A stretch of 64,000 nucleotides of DNA from Arsukibacterium sp. UBA3155 (GCA_002364615.1 DEYP01000022.1:1-64000); one strand, 5' to 3'; counted from the stretch's first letter, positions 47,050 through 57,358 are shown. The notes: generated from the sequence alone by a model not told the origin. Numbers and translations: made by a program.

Positions 47050-47736
47050 TTATCGGCCTGGCAGCTTTTTCCAGCTCACCTCATCACGCACATACACCGG
47101 TTCGGCATTTTCGGCACTGACAAACTGTCCCTGAGCATAAGCGCTCTGGGCTAATGTAAGCATATCCTGCGCTGATGGATACATAATATCAGTAACGATC
47201 CGGGCGCGCTGAACCTGCTGCAACGCGTTGGCATAGGTTTGCCAACCGGTACCTACCGCAATCACCTCGCCTGTCAGGCCAAGTGGCGCCAGTTGTTGCG
47301 GCTTTACCGCCTGTTCTGCGCTTCGTTGTTGTAACACACCGTCAGCATCCAGGCTAAAGCTGGCCAGGTACACCTCTGCCATGCGGGCATCAATAGCTGC
47401 AACAATTTGCTTCGCCTGATATAACCGCACCGCAGCCTGAGCCATTGCCGCCAGAGTCGAGACACCATAAACCGGTAAGTCGGCGCCAAAAGCCAGACCC
47501 TGTGCCACCGATACACCGATGCGCACCCCGGTAAAACTGCCGGGACCACGGCCAAAAACAATGCCATCAAGCGCATTTAAACTCAATCCTGCATCTGCCA
47601 GTAAGCGGTCAATCATTGGCAAAACCCGTTTACTATGTTGCTGCGGACACACTTCGTCTAACGCAATAATCCTGTCCTGGTGTAGCAGCGCCACTGAACA
47701 TGCTTCAGTTGAGGTATCTAATGCCAGTAACTTCAC
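47050..47736 (-). CDS. tsaB: tRNA threonylcarbamoyladenosine biosynthesis protein TsaB
   Basis: Partner of TsaD, TsaC and TsaE for the t6A modification at position 37 of ANN-decoding tRNAs. I use the GTG at 47736, giving 228 residues: it begins VKLLALDTSTEACSVALL with AGG-type ribosome site upstream, and it starts 1 bp after the yoaA stop. The motifs HSKRVLPMIDRLL and GRGPGSFTGVRIGVSVAQGLAFG (about 60-90) are the ASKHA-fold core. An ATG at 47781 is in frame but lies inside yoaA. In E. coli yoaA and tsaB are adjacent in the same order. Confidence 0.94.
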   Translation of the reverse strand: MKLLALDTSTEACSVALLHQDRIIALDEVCPQQHSKRVLPMIDRLLADAGLSLNALDGIVFGRGPGSFTGVRIGVSVAQGLAFGADLPVYGVSTLAAMAQAAVRLYQAKQIVAAIDARMAEVYLASFSLDADGVLQQRSAEQAVKPQQLAPLGLTGEVIAVGTGWQTYANALQQVQRARIVTDIMYPSAQDMLTLAQSAYAQGQFVSAENAEPVYVRDEVSWKKLPGR

Positions 47737-47737
47737 C

Positions 47738-49675
47738 TTATTGTTCCTGTCTGGTTTGTTGTAAAAATGCAACAGCGTCATCCAGTGAGCGACTGCGGCG
47801 CATGGGCGGTAAGCTTTTTAAAAATACACTGCCATAGGGCCGGGTTACCAGCCGGTTATCACAAATAACCAATACACCGCGGTCGGTGACATCACGTATC
47901 AGCCGGCCGACACCCTGCTTTAAGGTAATGACTGCCTGGGGCAACTGCACCGTGCTAAACGGGTCTAAGCCTCGACGCTGGCAATCTTCGCTGCGCGCTT
48001 GTAACAATGGGTCATCCGGCGAGGCAAATGGCAGTTTATCAATAATGACGCAACTGAGCGTATCCCCCCGGACGTCAACACCTTCCCAGAAGCTGCCGGT
48101 GCCCAGCAGTACGGCATTATCCAGCGTCACAAACTGTTCCAGCAATAAGCGCTTTCCAGTGCTGCCCTGCACCAGTACCGGCTGATGAATGTGCTCAGGA
48201 AGTGCCGATGCCATCCATTGCAACATCCGATGGCTGGTAAATAAGAAAAAACAGCGGCCGTTGTTAGCTTTAATCAGCTTCACCGCCAATTCCAGTAAAG
48301 CCGGGCCCATTTGTTGCTGATGCGGCTCAGGTAAATAGCGCGGCAGGCAAAGCATGGCCTGGCTGGCGTAATCGAATGGGCTTTCCAGCAGCAAGGTTTG
48401 CGCATCGTCCAGCCCCATCTGGGCGGTATAATGGCTGAAACCTTCATTGACGGACAACGTGGCAGAGGTAAAAATCCAGCTGCGCTGCCCCGCGGCCACA
48501 ATTGCTTTAAAGCGCTCTGCGATACTTAGCGGAGTTAAATGCAAACTGACATGCAACCGCGTGGTTTCGTACCACAAGCTAACGCCGGTTTGCTGTAAGT
48601 CCTGCATTTTCAGTAAGCGGTTTTTCAGCTGCGCCAAACGCTCAAATACGCTGTCTACGGTATCGCTGCGCCCCAAACTCCCTTTCAATACCTGATACAG
48701 CATATCGATCGCGTCATTTACCCGGGTTAGTGCGGTTTGCATCGGTGGCTGCTGCGCCAGGTCTCGCCAGTTACCACGACCAGGTTCGGCGCTGAACAGC
48801 AAGCGCCAGTCCCGGACTAAACTCGCCAGTTTTTCCGCCACTTTTACCAGTTGTGGATGATCACGTAACTCTGATTTACACGCCAACTCCAGATCGCGAC
48901 ATAAATCCAGCAGCAGGCGACTGGAAACCTGTTCACCAAAATAGTCACTGGCAATATCCGGCAGCTGATGCGCTTCATCAAAAATAATGACATCCATTTC
49001 TGGCAGCAACTCACCGAAGCCTGTGTCTTTTAATGCCAGATCAGCAAAGAATAAATGGTGGTTAACCACTACCAAATCAGCAGCCTGCGCATTTTTACGG
49101 GCTTTTAGTAAATGACAATCTTCATAAACCGGGCAGTCTTTGCCCAGACAGTTATCGGTAGTGCTGGTAACGTAAGGCAGCGCTTTGGAGTCTTCGGCAA
49201 TATAACTTAGCTCGCCAATATCACCCGACTGGGTTTCGGCAGACCATTTTTTGATCAAGCTTAAATCCTGGATCAATTGATCATCCTGCACCGGCACGTG
49301 ATTGTAATGCTGCTCTAAGCGAAACAGGCAAAGATAATTCGCCCGGCCCTTTAACAACGCAGTATGGATAGGGCTGGCCAGCGCTTGCTGTACTTTGGGC
49401 AAGTCACGTAAAAACAGTTGCTCTTGCAGGTTTTTAGTACCGGTAGAGAGAATAACCTTTTTGCCGGCAAGTAATGCCGGTACCAGATAAGCATAGGTTT
49501 TGCCGGTGCCGGTACCTGCTTCCACCACCAGCGCGGTATTTGCGCTAATGGCCCCGGCAACCGCTTCGGCCATCTGCAATTGGGCCGCACGCGGATTAAA
49601 ACCACTGATATTGCTGGCAAGTTTGCCTTTTACCGCAAACGCTGCCAGTACCTGTCTGGCCAGTGCAGTCGTCAT
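47738..49675 (-). CDS. yoaA: ATP-dependent DNA helicase YoaA (DinG/XPD family)
   Basis: Superfamily 2 helicase with iron-sulfur cluster, thought to act in damaged replication fork repair with the HolC subunit in E. coli. The 645-residue protein has Walker A VEAGTGTGKTYAYL at about residue 51, four cysteines (YLCLFRLEQH, then CLGKDCPVYEDC) for the 4Fe-4S cluster, DEAH in IIFDEAHQLPD, and motif VI QGVGRLIRD near the end. The tight junction with tsaB agrees with YoaA rather than DinG. Ribosome site is weak. Confidence 0.93.
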   Translation of the reverse strand: MTTALARQVLAAFAVKGKLASNISGFNPRAAQLQMAEAVAGAISANTALVVEAGTGTGKTYAYLVPALLAGKKVILSTGTKNLQEQLFLRDLPKVQQALASPIHTALLKGRANYLCLFRLEQHYNHVPVQDDQLIQDLSLIKKWSAETQSGDIGELSYIAEDSKALPYVTSTTDNCLGKDCPVYEDCHLLKARKNAQAADLVVVNHHLFFADLALKDTGFGELLPEMDVIIFDEAHQLPDIASDYFGEQVSSRLLLDLCRDLELACKSELRDHPQLVKVAEKLASLVRDWRLLFSAEPGRGNWRDLAQQPPMQTALTRVNDAIDMLYQVLKGSLGRSDTVDSVFERLAQLKNRLLKMQDLQQTGVSLWYETTRLHVSLHLTPLSIAERFKAIVAAGQRSWIFTSATLSVNEGFSHYTAQMGLDDAQTLLLESPFDYASQAMLCLPRYLPEPHQQQMGPALLELAVKLIKANNGRCFFLFTSHRMLQWMASALPEHIHQPVLVQGSTGKRLLLEQFVTLDNAVLLGTGSFWEGVDVRGDTLSCVIIDKLPFASPDDPLLQARSEDCQRRGLDPFSTVQLPQAVITLKQGVGRLIRDVTDRGVLVICDNRLVTRPYGSVFLKSLPPMRRSRSLDDAVAFLQQTRQEQ

Positions 49676-49781
49676 AGTAACGCGGTTACATCTTTTCGCG
49701 GGTAGATACTGGAATTCAAAATAGTCACAGTGGCGCCTGCACGTTAAAAGAGCGCTATTATGCCTTTTTCAACAGAAAAAA

Positions 49782-50033
49782 TCAGACAAAAATATCCAGA
49801 TGACCATCTTTATCAACATGCTGTTCTTCTTCCGGTGTGGTATAGGGAGGTTCAGGATAGTGCTGATCGAGATTGCCGCGGCGTGGCGGCGGGCGGCGCA
49901 GGATCAAAAACTTCTGTTCGTGTTGTTTTAACGGACTCAACCTGGCTTCTTTAAATACCGGAACCACCTGTCTGGGATCAGGATCGACCGGCGTCCCCGG
50001 CACACGTGGTATAAATGGCATAAAAGCATCCAT
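49782..50033 (-). CDS. Small proline-rich protein of unknown function
   Basis: An 83-residue, proline- and arginine-rich protein (FIPRVPGTPVDPDPRQ, LRRPPPRRG) ending in HVDKDGHLDIFV. AGAGGA lies about 6 bp upstream of the ATG, which supports translation. No domain is recognised and no hydrophobic segment is present, so it is likely a soluble small protein. A perfect 12-bp inverted repeat lies 40 bp upstream in its promoter region. It is divergent from the his operon leader. Confidence 0.5.
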   Translation of the reverse strand: MDAFMPFIPRVPGTPVDPDPRQVVPVFKEARLSPLKQHEQKFLILRRPPPRRGNLDQHYPEPPYTTPEEEQHVDKDGHLDIFV

Positions 50034-50072
50034 AGCTATCCTCTGATGAAAAGCCCCAGTTACTCTGGTGTT

Positions 50073-50108
50073 ATTTAAGATATCGGCCTGACTGCGGATA
50101 TCTTAAAT
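50073..50108. promoter_or_regulatory. Perfect 12-bp inverted repeat, possible operator
   Basis: ATTTAAGATATC (50073-50084) and GATATCTTAAAT (50097-50108) are exact reverse complements around a 12-bp spacer, upstream of the small gene that starts at 50033. The AT-rich dyad looks like a binding site for a dimeric regulator. It has no T-run and is not a terminator. Regulator unknown. Confidence 0.5.
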
Positions 50109-50327
50109 CATTAACGCATTGACTATACAAGTTGACCGCATTTTAACCACAAAATTCACACCATGCCGAAGGAATGAAAAAATAAATCAATTTACCTTTG
50201 CGCCATAATATTTATTATTGATTAATTTCATGAGCTTAGCGAATATTGCTATCGTGTGTGTTTTCCTAAGTGCCCTTGCGCTTTTTCCGCCATACGGGTA
50301 ACTTGTATAACATCTTAATTCGCAAGA

Positions 50328-50378
50328 ATGACAAAAATGCTAATAGTTACCGCGCTGCACCATCATCACAGGTACTAG
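50328..50378 (+). CDS. hisL: his operon leader peptide
   Basis: A 16-codon ORF encoding MTKMLIVTALHHHHRY, with four consecutive His codons (cac cat cat cac), which is the signature of the his leader. GCAAGA lies upstream. It is placed 50 bp before a strong intrinsic terminator and 127 bp before hisG. When charged tRNA-His is scarce the ribosome stalls at the His codons and the antiterminator can form, allowing read-through into hisGDCBHAFI. Confidence 0.92.
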   Translation: MTKMLIVTALHHHHRY

Positions 50379-50462
50379 CCGTCCGAAATTTCGGAGGGCA
50401 GAGGTCTGGCGCTCCGGTGGTAACGTAACAAAAACCCCGAGCCCAGGCCCGGGGTTTTTGTT
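50379..50462 (+). terminator. his attenuator region with intrinsic terminator
   Basis: Just after hisL comes a hairpin built on CCGAAATTTCGG (50383-50394, extended by GCC/GGC), then the terminator stem AAAACCCCG...CCGGGGTTTTT at about 50430-50461, closed by a T-run. The two are spaced as expected for alternative pairing in a transcription attenuator controlled by hisL. Confidence 0.85.
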
Positions 50463-50504
50463 TATTATTGTATTCATTTTTTAGTTATCGTCACGGAGAC
50501 CACT

Positions 50505-51413
50505 ATGAGTCCGGCAACAGAAAGTAAACGTTTACGTATCGCTATGCAGAAATCTGGTCGTTTATCGGTTGACTCGCAGGCCTTATTTACCAGCTGCGGC
50601 TTAAAAATAAATCTGCGCGAGCAGCGCCTGATTGCCCATGTTGAGAATATGGACATTGATATTCTGCGGGTTCGTGATGACGACATCCCTGGCCTGGTGA
50701 TGGACGGAGTATGTGATTTAGGCATTGTTGGCGAAAACGTGCTGGAAGAAGAATCGCTGCAACGACAGCTGGATAATGACAGCTTCGATTACACCGTATT
50801 AAAGCGACTGGATTTTGGTGGCTGCCGTCTGTCAATCGCTATACCTCAGGAAGATGAGTATCAGGGCCCTGCGTCACTCAATGGTAAAACCATTGCCACG
50901 ACCTACCCAAGATTACTGGGTCGCTATTTAAAGCAGCAAGGTGTTCAGGCGCGGGTCGTTAATTTAAAAGGCTCAGTGGAAGTGGCCCCACGTGCCGGTT
51001 TAGCTGACGCAATCTGTGATTTAGTGTCCACCGGTGCCACGCTTGAAGCTAACGGTTTAAAAGAAGTGGATGTCATTTACCGCAGCAAGGCCGTTTTGAT
51101 CCAGCGCAAAGCATTAACCGACAGCAAACAGCTGAAACTGATAGACAAGTTAATGCCGCGCATTAATGGCGTAATGCAAGCCAATGAAAGCAAATACATT
51201 ATGCTGCACGCGCCCCGCGCTAAGCTTGATGAAGTGATTGCCTTGTTGCCGGGTGCAGAGAATCCGACCATGCTGCCACTGGCAGGCAACGACAGTATGG
51301 TAGCGATTCACGTGGTAAGTAGTGAAACCCTGTTTTGGGAAACCATGGAGCAGTTAAAAGCGCTTGGCGCCAGCTCTATTTTAGTGCTACCGATTGAAAA
51401 AATGATGGAGTAA
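50505..51413 (+). CDS. hisG: ATP phosphoribosyltransferase, long form
   Basis: First step of histidine biosynthesis, joining PRPP and ATP, feedback inhibited by His. The 302-residue length and C-terminal regulatory domain (HisG_C, from about 225) define the long hexameric form that needs no His[14 protein letters not shown] at the N-terminus and [10 protein letters not shown] are typical, and [19 protein letters not shown] is the PRPP site. GGAG precedes the ATG. First gene of an eight-gene operon, controlled by the hisL attenuator. Confidence 0.97.
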   Translation: MSPATESKRLRIAMQKSGRLSVDSQALFTSCGLKINLREQRLIAHVENMDIDILRVRDDDIPGLVMDGVCDLGIVGENVLEEESLQRQLDNDSFDYTVLKRLDFGGCRLSIAIPQEDEYQGPASLNGKTIATTYPRLLGRYLKQQGVQARVVNLKGSVEVAPRAGLADAICDLVSTGATLEANGLKEVDVIYRSKAVLIQRKALTDSKQLKLIDKLMPRINGVMQANESKYIMLHAPRAKLDEVIALLPGAENPTMLPLAGNDSMVAIHVVSSETLFWETMEQLKALGASSILVLPIEKMME

Positions 51414-51415
51414 TC

Positions 51416-52801
51416 ATGCCGACCACTATGGCGACTACTATGGCGACGACCCCGGCAAAGCTGATTAAATGGTCTGAGTTATCGGTCAAAGCGCAGCAAA
51501 AAGCCCTGGCCCGCCCAGATTTGGCCGGCTCGGCGGGTTTAGCTGAGCAGGTGAATGCCATTATTAACACAGTAAAACAACAAGGTGATAATGCGCTTAG
51601 GGCCTACAGTAAGCAATTTGATGGTTTAAACCATAATGCACTGCGTTTAAGTGACAGTAAAAAACAATCTGTGCTGGCGACCTTATTGCCCGCGCGCAAA
51701 GCGGCCATCGAACTGGCTTACGATAATATTCGTAAGTTTCACGCCGCACAGTTACCACGGGATATCAGTGTCGAAACCAGCAGCGGTGTGCAGTGCCAGT
51801 TAAAAAGCCGCGCCATCGGTGCGGTTGGCCTGTATATTCCGGGTGGCAGTGCCCCCCTGCCCTCTACCGTATTAATGCTGGGGGTGCCGGCGCAACTGGC
51901 GGGATGTCCGCGACCGGTACTGGTAACGCCCCCGGGCAAACCGGCCGCTGATGATATTGCACCGGAAATATTATATGCGGCGGAGCTATGTGGTATCACT
52001 GAAATTTATACCATTGGTGGTGCACAGGCTATCGCCGCCCTGGCTTATGGTACTGAAACCATCGCCAAGGTAGATAAAATATTTGGTCCGGGCAATCGCT
52101 ATGTTACCGAGGCAAAGCAGCAAGTAAGCCAGGATGTCAGAGGCGCCATGATTGATATGCCAGCCGGCCCCTCAGAGGTGTTGGTACTGGCTGACAATAC
52201 TGCTAACCCTGCTTTCGTGGCGGCCGATTTACTCTCTCAGGCCGAACATGGCCCTGACTCACAGGTGATCTTAGTCAGCGATAGCCTGGCGCTTATTGAA
52301 GCAGTTCAGACTGAAGTTGCGTCGCAACTGGCGCAGTTACCGCGTAAAGACATTGCCGCAGCCGCGCTAAGTCACAGCCGTTATATTTTAACCGCAGATT
52401 TGGACCAGGCTGTAGCCGTTACTAATGCCTATGCGCCAGAGCACTTAATTGTGCAAACGGCCAATGACGATGCGCTAATCGATCAATTTGACAGTGCCGC
52501 CAGTATCTTTGTCGGCCAGTGGACACCGGAGTCGGCTGGCGATTATGCCAGCGGTACCAACCACGTGCTGCCAACCTATGGTTACAGTAAAACCGTATCG
52601 AGCTTGTCATTAACTGACTTTTACCGTCGTTACACTGTTCAGAAGCTATCGGCCACTGGTATGCGCAACATTGGCCCGGCTATTGTCACTTTGGCCGAAG
52701 CAGAAAGTTTGCAAGCCCATGCCAATGCGGTAAGGCTGCGCCTGGCATTACTTGATGAAACAGCAGCACAAAACATTACAATGGATGGAGAGACGGTATG
52801 A
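51416..52801 (+). CDS. hisD: Histidinol dehydrogenase
   Basis: Last step, two-step oxidation of histidinol to histidine with NAD and zinc. The 461-residue protein is slightly long at its N-terminus, where a Thr/Met-rich repeat (three in-frame ATGs: MPTTMATTMATT) may be a start ambiguity or a recent microexpansion. Core motifs: PGGSAPLPSTVLM, GGAQAIAALAYGT, FGPGNRYVTEAKQ, DMPAGPSEVLVL and the zinc region QAEHGPDSQ. It starts 2 bp after hisG. Confidence 0.96.
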   Translation: MPTTMATTMATTPAKLIKWSELSVKAQQKALARPDLAGSAGLAEQVNAIINTVKQQGDNALRAYSKQFDGLNHNALRLSDSKKQSVLATLLPARKAAIELAYDNIRKFHAAQLPRDISVETSSGVQCQLKSRAIGAVGLYIPGGSAPLPSTVLMLGVPAQLAGCPRPVLVTPPGKPAADDIAPEILYAAELCGITEIYTIGGAQAIAALAYGTETIAKVDKIFGPGNRYVTEAKQQVSQDVRGAMIDMPAGPSEVLVLADNTANPAFVAADLLSQAEHGPDSQVILVSDSLALIEAVQTEVASQLAQLPRKDIAAAALSHSRYILTADLDQAVAVTNAYAPEHLIVQTANDDALIDQFDSAASIFVGQWTPESAGDYASGTNHVLPTYGYSKTVSSLSLTDFYRRYTVQKLSATGMRNIGPAIVTLAEAESLQAHANAVRLRLALLDETAAQNITMDGETV

Positions 52802-53898
52802 CAGAGCAAACTGGTGCTGCAGTAAATACCCTGGCCAGGCAACTGGTCAAAGATTTGGTGCCCTATGCCTCTGCGCGCAGCAGTATGAGTGGTGGCGCGG
52901 TATGGCTGAACGCCAATGAAAACGCACTGGCACCGGCGTATCAGCTTGACGGCACCTTTAACCGGTATCCGTCGTGTCAGCCTAAAGCCGTTATCAATGC
53001 TTACGCCGCTTATGCGGGTGTAGCTCCCGAACAGGTGCTGGTGAGCCGCGGTGCCGATGAAGGTATTGAGCTTTTGATCCGCAGCTTTTGCGAACCCAAT
53101 AGTGACAGCATTACCATTTGTCCGCCAACTTATGGCATGTATGCCATAAGTGCCCAAAGTAACCAGACTGCGATAAACAAGGTATTACTACTAAACAGTG
53201 AAAAACTGGATCTGGATGGCATTTTCGCCACCAGTCCCAAACTGGTGTTTATTTGCAGCCCGAATAACCCGACCGGCGATTTAATCCCGCGCGATCAAAT
53301 TGTTGCCGTGCTGGAGCACTTTAAAGGTAAGGCCCTGGTCGTAGTAGATGAGGCTTACATTGAATTTGCCCCAGAAGCCTCGGTGGTACCGCTATTAAGC
53401 CGCTATTCGCATTTAGTGATACTGCGCACCCTGTCTAAAGCGTTTGGGCTGGCCGGGCTGCGCTGTGGCTTCACTCTGGCCAGCCCTGAGGTGATTAATG
53501 CGCTGAAAAAAATGATAGCCCCCTACCCGATTGCTGAGCCAGTGGCGCAAATTGCGGCTCAGGCTCTGTCGGTACCAGGCATTGCCCAGATGCAACAAAG
53601 TGTGACGACAATAAATGCGCTGCGAAGCGACTTTATTAAGCTGGCCGGCTCCCTGCCCGGGGTACAAAGAGTCTGGCCCAGTAACGCCAACTATGTATTG
53701 TTACAAGTGGCAGATGCTGCAGACTGTGTCAGCGCGCTGATCAATGCCGATATTCTGATCCGCAATCAATCCAGCCAACTGGGATTAACTCAGGTGGTAA
53801 GGGTGTCTATCGGCAGCGCCGATGAAATGCAGCGCCTGGCAACGGCGCTGCAGCAGTATTTTTTAACCTATCAGCAAACAAAGAGAGAACATGCATGA
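52798..53898 (+). CDS. hisC: Histidinol-phosphate aminotransferase
   Basis: PLP-dependent aminotransferase that converts imidazole acetol phosphate to histidinol phosphate. The 366-residue protein has [28 protein letters not shown], and the PLP lysine in [16 protein letters not shown]. It overlaps hisD by 4 bp (ATGA), so translation is coupled. Confidence 0.96.
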   Translation: MTEQTGAAVNTLARQLVKDLVPYASARSSMSGGAVWLNANENALAPAYQLDGTFNRYPSCQPKAVINAYAAYAGVAPEQVLVSRGADEGIELLIRSFCEPNSDSITICPPTYGMYAISAQSNQTAINKVLLLNSEKLDLDGIFATSPKLVFICSPNNPTGDLIPRDQIVAVLEHFKGKALVVVDEAYIEFAPEASVVPLLSRYSHLVILRTLSKAFGLAGLRCGFTLASPEVINALKKMIAPYPIAEPVAQIAAQALSVPGIAQMQQSVTTINALRSDFIKLAGSLPGVQRVWPSNANYVLLQVADAADCVSALINADILIRNQSSQLGLTQVVRVSIGSADEMQRLATALQQYFLTYQQTKREHA

Positions 53899-54965
53899 GT
53901 GGCCAACCTATATTATTTATTGACCGCGATGGCACCATGGTGGAAGAGCCACCAGTAGACAAGCAACTTGATAGCCTGGAGAAGCTCGCGTATGAGCCTG
54001 ATCTGGTGCCAGCACTGCTAAAACTGCAAGCCGCGGGTTACCGACTGGTTATGGTGACCAATCAGGACGGTCTGGGCACTGCCAGTTTTCCGCGGGACAC
54101 CTTTGATGCGCCGCACAACAAAATGATGCAGTTGCTCACTTCTCAAGGCATTGTTTTTGATGATGTGCTGATTTGTCCGCACTTTGAACAAGACAACTGC
54201 AGCTGCCGTAAGCCGAAGCTCGGATTGGTTAAGGATTACCTGCAGCAGGGCAAAATCGACTTTACCAATTCTTACGTGATTGGCGACCGCCTGACCGATG
54301 TGCAACTGGCAGACAATATGGGCTTGCCGTCATTTCAGTACAACAGGCAAACCCTGGGTTGGTCAGAGATCACCAAGCGCTTGTTAAGCCGCGGGCGACA
54401 GGCCAGTGTGCGCCGCACTACCCGCGAGACCGATATTGAAATCAGCGTCGATTTAGATAGCAGCGGCAACAACAGTTTTAATACCGGCGTTGGCTTTTTT
54501 GATCACATGCTGGAGCAGATTGCCACCCATGGTGGTTTTTCGCTGCAGGTAAGGGTAGAAGGCGACTTACACATTGATGACCACCACAGTGTTGAAGATA
54601 CCGCACTGGCGCTGGGACAAGCGTTAAAACAAGCACTGGGCAATAAGCGTGGCATTAACCGCTTCGGTTTTGTGCTGCCAATGGACGAATGCCGGGCTGA
54701 ATGTATCCTCGATTTATCCGGCCGGCCATTGTTTAAATTCGATGCTGAGTTAGGCGAAGGTAGTGTTGGCGGTCTGAACCTGGAAATGGTGCCGCATTTT
54801 TTCCGCTCCATCAGCGATGCCATGTTAATCAGCCTGCACTTATCGGTTTCTGACGGCAATAAGCACCATATGGTCGAAGGTCTGTTTAAAGCCTTTGGCC
54901 GGGCGTTACGCCAGGCTATTACCGTCTCTGGCGAAGCGCTGCCAAGCTCTAAGGGAGTGCTGTAA
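53895..54965 (+). CDS. hisB: Bifunctional histidinol-phosphatase / IGP dehydratase
   Basis: Fusion of an N-terminal HAD-type histidinol-phosphate phosphatase (about 1-165: [13 protein letters not shown] with nucleophile Asp, zinc cysteines in [17 protein letters not shown]) and a C-terminal imidazoleglycerol-phosphate dehydratase (about 167-356: [29 protein letters not shown]). The fused form is typical of E. coli and related gammaproteobacteria. It overlaps hisC by 4 bp and hisH by 1 bp (TAATG). Confidence 0.97.
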   Translation: MSGQPILFIDRDGTMVEEPPVDKQLDSLEKLAYEPDLVPALLKLQAAGYRLVMVTNQDGLGTASFPRDTFDAPHNKMMQLLTSQGIVFDDVLICPHFEQDNCSCRKPKLGLVKDYLQQGKIDFTNSYVIGDRLTDVQLADNMGLPSFQYNRQTLGWSEITKRLLSRGRQASVRRTTRETDIEISVDLDSSGNNSFNTGVGFFDHMLEQIATHGGFSLQVRVEGDLHIDDHHSVEDTALALGQALKQALGNKRGINRFGFVLPMDECRAECILDLSGRPLFKFDAELGEGSVGGLNLEMVPHFFRSISDAMLISLHLSVSDGNKHHMVEGLFKAFGRALRQAITVSGEALPSSKGVL

Positions 54966-55558
54966 TGCAACTGGTTATTGTTGATACCGGCTGCGCCAAT
55001 ATCAGCTCAGTGTATTTTGCGTTTAAACGCTTAGGCGTTGATGCCACTATCAGCCATGAGGCAGCCGTCATTAAAGCGGCCGACAAAGTGGTGTTACCCG
55101 GCGTTGGCACGGCCCACAATGCGATGGCCCAGCTGCAGCATGGCGAACTGATTGCTACCTTGCAGGGCTTGCAGCAGCCGCTACTGGGTATTTGCCTGGG
55201 AATGCAAATGCTGACAAGCCACAGCATGGAAGGGGATGTGCCCTGTCTTAATCTGATCCCCGGTGCCGTTTTACCGATGCAAAGTGCTGGCTTACGCCTG
55301 CCACATATGGGTTGGAATACTTTACACAGTATCAGCAACCACCCGATACTAAAGGGCTTTAGCAGCAGCGATTATATGTACTTTGTGCACAGCTTTGCCG
55401 CTGCCCCCAGTGCCTATTCACTGGCACAGTGCCACTACGGCAGTGATTTTGCTGCAGTAATTGGCAAAGATAACGTGGCAGGCGCCCAGTTTCACCCGGA
55501 ACGTTCCGGTAAAACCGGCGCGCGCTTATTACAAAACTTTCTGGAGTGGCAGTTGTGA
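54965..55558 (+). CDS. hisH: Imidazole glycerol phosphate synthase, glutaminase subunit
   Basis: Class I glutamine amidotransferase that delivers ammonia to HisF. The 197-residue protein has the oxyanion strand PGVG, the nucleophile C77 in [10 protein letters not shown], and His-Glu in QFHPERSG. It shares a TAATG junction with hisB and overlaps hisA by a GTGA junction. Confidence 0.97.
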   Translation: MQLVIVDTGCANISSVYFAFKRLGVDATISHEAAVIKAADKVVLPGVGTAHNAMAQLQHGELIATLQGLQQPLLGICLGMQMLTSHSMEGDVPCLNLIPGAVLPMQSAGLRLPHMGWNTLHSISNHPILKGFSSSDYMYFVHSFAAAPSAYSLAQCHYGSDFAAVIGKDNVAGAQFHPERSGKTGARLLQNFLEWQL

Positions 55559-56292
55559 TTATCCCGGCAATAGATTTAATTGACGGTACCGTAGTACGGC
55601 TATATCAGGGTCGCTATGACAGTACCACAGAATACCAGTTCAGCCCGCTGACGTTACGTAATAACTATGCACAAGATGGCAGTGACTGGTTGCATATCGT
55701 TGATTTATCCGGAGCTAAAGATGCCAGCAAGCGACAGTTGGCGCTGCTAACCGAGCTCATGACGGCCTCGCCTTTGCATATTCAGGTAGGTGGAGGCGTA
55801 CGTAGCGAGCAGGATGTTATTGATTTACTTGATGCTGGCGCAGGCCGGGTGGTAATTGGCAGCCTGGCTATTCGTCAGCCAGAGCTGGTACAAAGCTGGA
55901 TCCGTAAGTACGGTGGCGAGCATATTGTGCTGGCGCTGGATGTCGCCATTAACGATAAAGGCGAGAAAACCCTGCCTTCCCATGGCTGGATTGAGCAATC
56001 GTCGATCACCTTAGAACACGTGCTGGATCAGTATATAGCGGCAGGTGCCAAACATGTGCTGTGTACCGATATCAGCCGCGATGGCACGCTAAGCGGCTCG
56101 AATGTCGCGCTTTACCGCGAACTGACTGCACATTACCCACAAATACAGTGGCAGGCGTCCGGCGGTATAGGTTCTTTGAATGATATCAAAGCATTAATTG
56201 GCAGTGGTGTGGCCGGCGTCATTCTGGGCCGCTCACTCCTCGAAGGTAAGTTCAGCCTGAAGGAGGCCATTGCATGCTGGCAAAACGGTTAA
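55555..56292 (+). CDS. hisA: ProFAR isomerase
   Basis: Amadori rearrangement enzyme, a (beta/alpha)8 barrel. I use GTG 55555, which gives 245 residues beginning (M)[18 protein letters not shown], exactly the length of E. coli HisA, with GGAG 8 bp upstream; a GTG at 55546 would add three residues. Phosphate sites are [12 protein letters not shown] and [13 protein letters not shown]8 and D128-type catalytic acids are in PAIDL and LALDVAI. It overlaps hisF by 19 bp. Confidence 0.95.
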   Translation: MIIPAIDLIDGTVVRLYQGRYDSTTEYQFSPLTLRNNYAQDGSDWLHIVDLSGAKDASKRQLALLTELMTASPLHIQVGGGVRSEQDVIDLLDAGAGRVVIGSLAIRQPELVQSWIRKYGGEHIVLALDVAINDKGEKTLPSHGWIEQSSITLEHVLDQYIAAGAKHVLCTDISRDGTLSGSNVALYRELTAHYPQIQWQASGGIGSLNDIKALIGSGVAGVILGRSLLEGKFSLKEAIACWQNG

Positions 56293-57047
56293 TACCCTGT
56301 TTAGATGTTCGTGATGGCAAAGTAGTAAAAGGTGTGCAATTTCGTAACCACGAAATTATTGGTGACATTGTGCCTTTAGCCCAGCGTTATGCCGAAGCCG
56401 GTGCCGATGAGCTGGTTTTTTATGACATCACTGCTTCCAGCGATGGCAGAGTAGTGGATAAAAGCTGGGTCAGGCGCATTGCCGAGGTTATCGATATTCC
56501 ATTTTGTGTGGCAGGCGGCATTAAAAGTGTGCTTGATGCCGGCAAGATCCTGGAAATGGGCGCGGATAAAATTTCAGTAAATAGCCCCGCCCTGGCCCGG
56601 CCGGAATTGATTAGCGAGCTTAATCATATTTTTGGCCAGCAATGTATTGTGGTGGGGATAGACAGCTTTTTTGATGTCGCCTCGGGCCAGTATCAGGTGT
56701 ACCAGTTTACCGGTGATGAAAGCCGCACCCAGAAAACCCGCTGGCTTACCCGCGACTGGGTAGAGGAAGTGCAGCAACGCGGTGCCGGCGAAATCGTGCT
56801 TAACTGCATGAATCAGGATGGCGTGCGTCAGGGTTATGATATTGCCCAGCTGAAAAGCATTCGTGATATCTGTAAAGTGCCATTAATCGCCAGTGGCGGT
56901 GCAGGTACCATGCAGCATTTTAGTGACGTGTTTGAAAAAGCCGATGTAGATGGCGCTTTGGCCGCCAGTGTGTTTCACAAAGCAATTATTGAGATAGCGG
57001 CGCTTAAAGCGAAACTGATAGCTGATGGTATCAGTATTCGGCCGTAA
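56274..57047 (+). CDS. hisF: Imidazole glycerol phosphate synthase, cyclase subunit
   Basis: Cyclase barrel that combines PRFAR with ammonia from HisH to give IGP and AICAR. The 257 residues follow E. coli HisF closely: [52 protein letters not shown] and [12 protein letters not shown]. After its stop the operon is interrupted by a gap of about 310 bp with structured repeats before hisIE, whereas in E. coli hisF and hisI overlap. Confidence 0.97.
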   Translation: MLAKRLIPCLDVRDGKVVKGVQFRNHEIIGDIVPLAQRYAEAGADELVFYDITASSDGRVVDKSWVRRIAEVIDIPFCVAGGIKSVLDAGKILEMGADKISVNSPALARPELISELNHIFGQQCIVVGIDSFFDVASGQYQVYQFTGDESRTQKTRWLTRDWVEEVQQRGAGEIVLNCMNQDGVRQGYDIAQLKSIRDICKVPLIASGGAGTMQHFSDVFEKADVDGALAASVFHKAIIEIAALKAKLIADGISIRP

Positions 57048-57049
57048 AA

Positions 57050-57135
57050 GCGGAAACGGAGCTTTGAACACGCAATCGCTGCGTACATTTTTGCTGTGAC
57101 ACGCCGTAAACCCATCCATGGGGGCTCGTTTCCGC
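57050..57135. repeat. Palindromic repeat element A in the his operon
   Basis: GCGGAAACGGAGC (57050-57062) is the near reverse complement of GCTCGTTTCCGC (57124-57135). Between them is the segment GCTGTGACACGCCGTAAACC followed by CATCCATGGGGG, which is like a repeat widely met in gammaproteobacterial intergenic regions (from memory). It begins 3 bp past the hisF stop. Confidence 0.55.
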
Positions 57136-57228
57136 CCGTCCAGGGCTTCAACGGTCATAGCAAAAAGTATATCCGCGCTTGCTTTGTTTGTGCCAACTGT
57201 CACGCATATGTCGCAAGCGACGAGGATT

Positions 57229-57309
57229 AGCTGCTAAACAGAGCGTCTGTGGCAAGGATGCCACAGAGGAGCCTACAGGGAGGTATTTACGGCGTCTCTG
57301 TGTGCAGCT
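57229..57309. repeat. Palindromic repeat element B in the his operon
   Basis: AGCTGC-TAA-ACAGAG (57229-57243 region) faces CTCTGT-GT-GCAGCT (57296-57309). Inside is a perfect 9-bp hairpin TCTGTGGCA-AGGA-TGCCACAGA at 57246-57267. Outer and inner stems together resemble a folded intergenic repeat of about 80 bp. It is not coding. Confidence 0.6.
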
Positions 57310-57358
57310 AAACCTCAGAGCCGACTTCAAGCGAAGACGATAATTTCTAAGGTTACTT

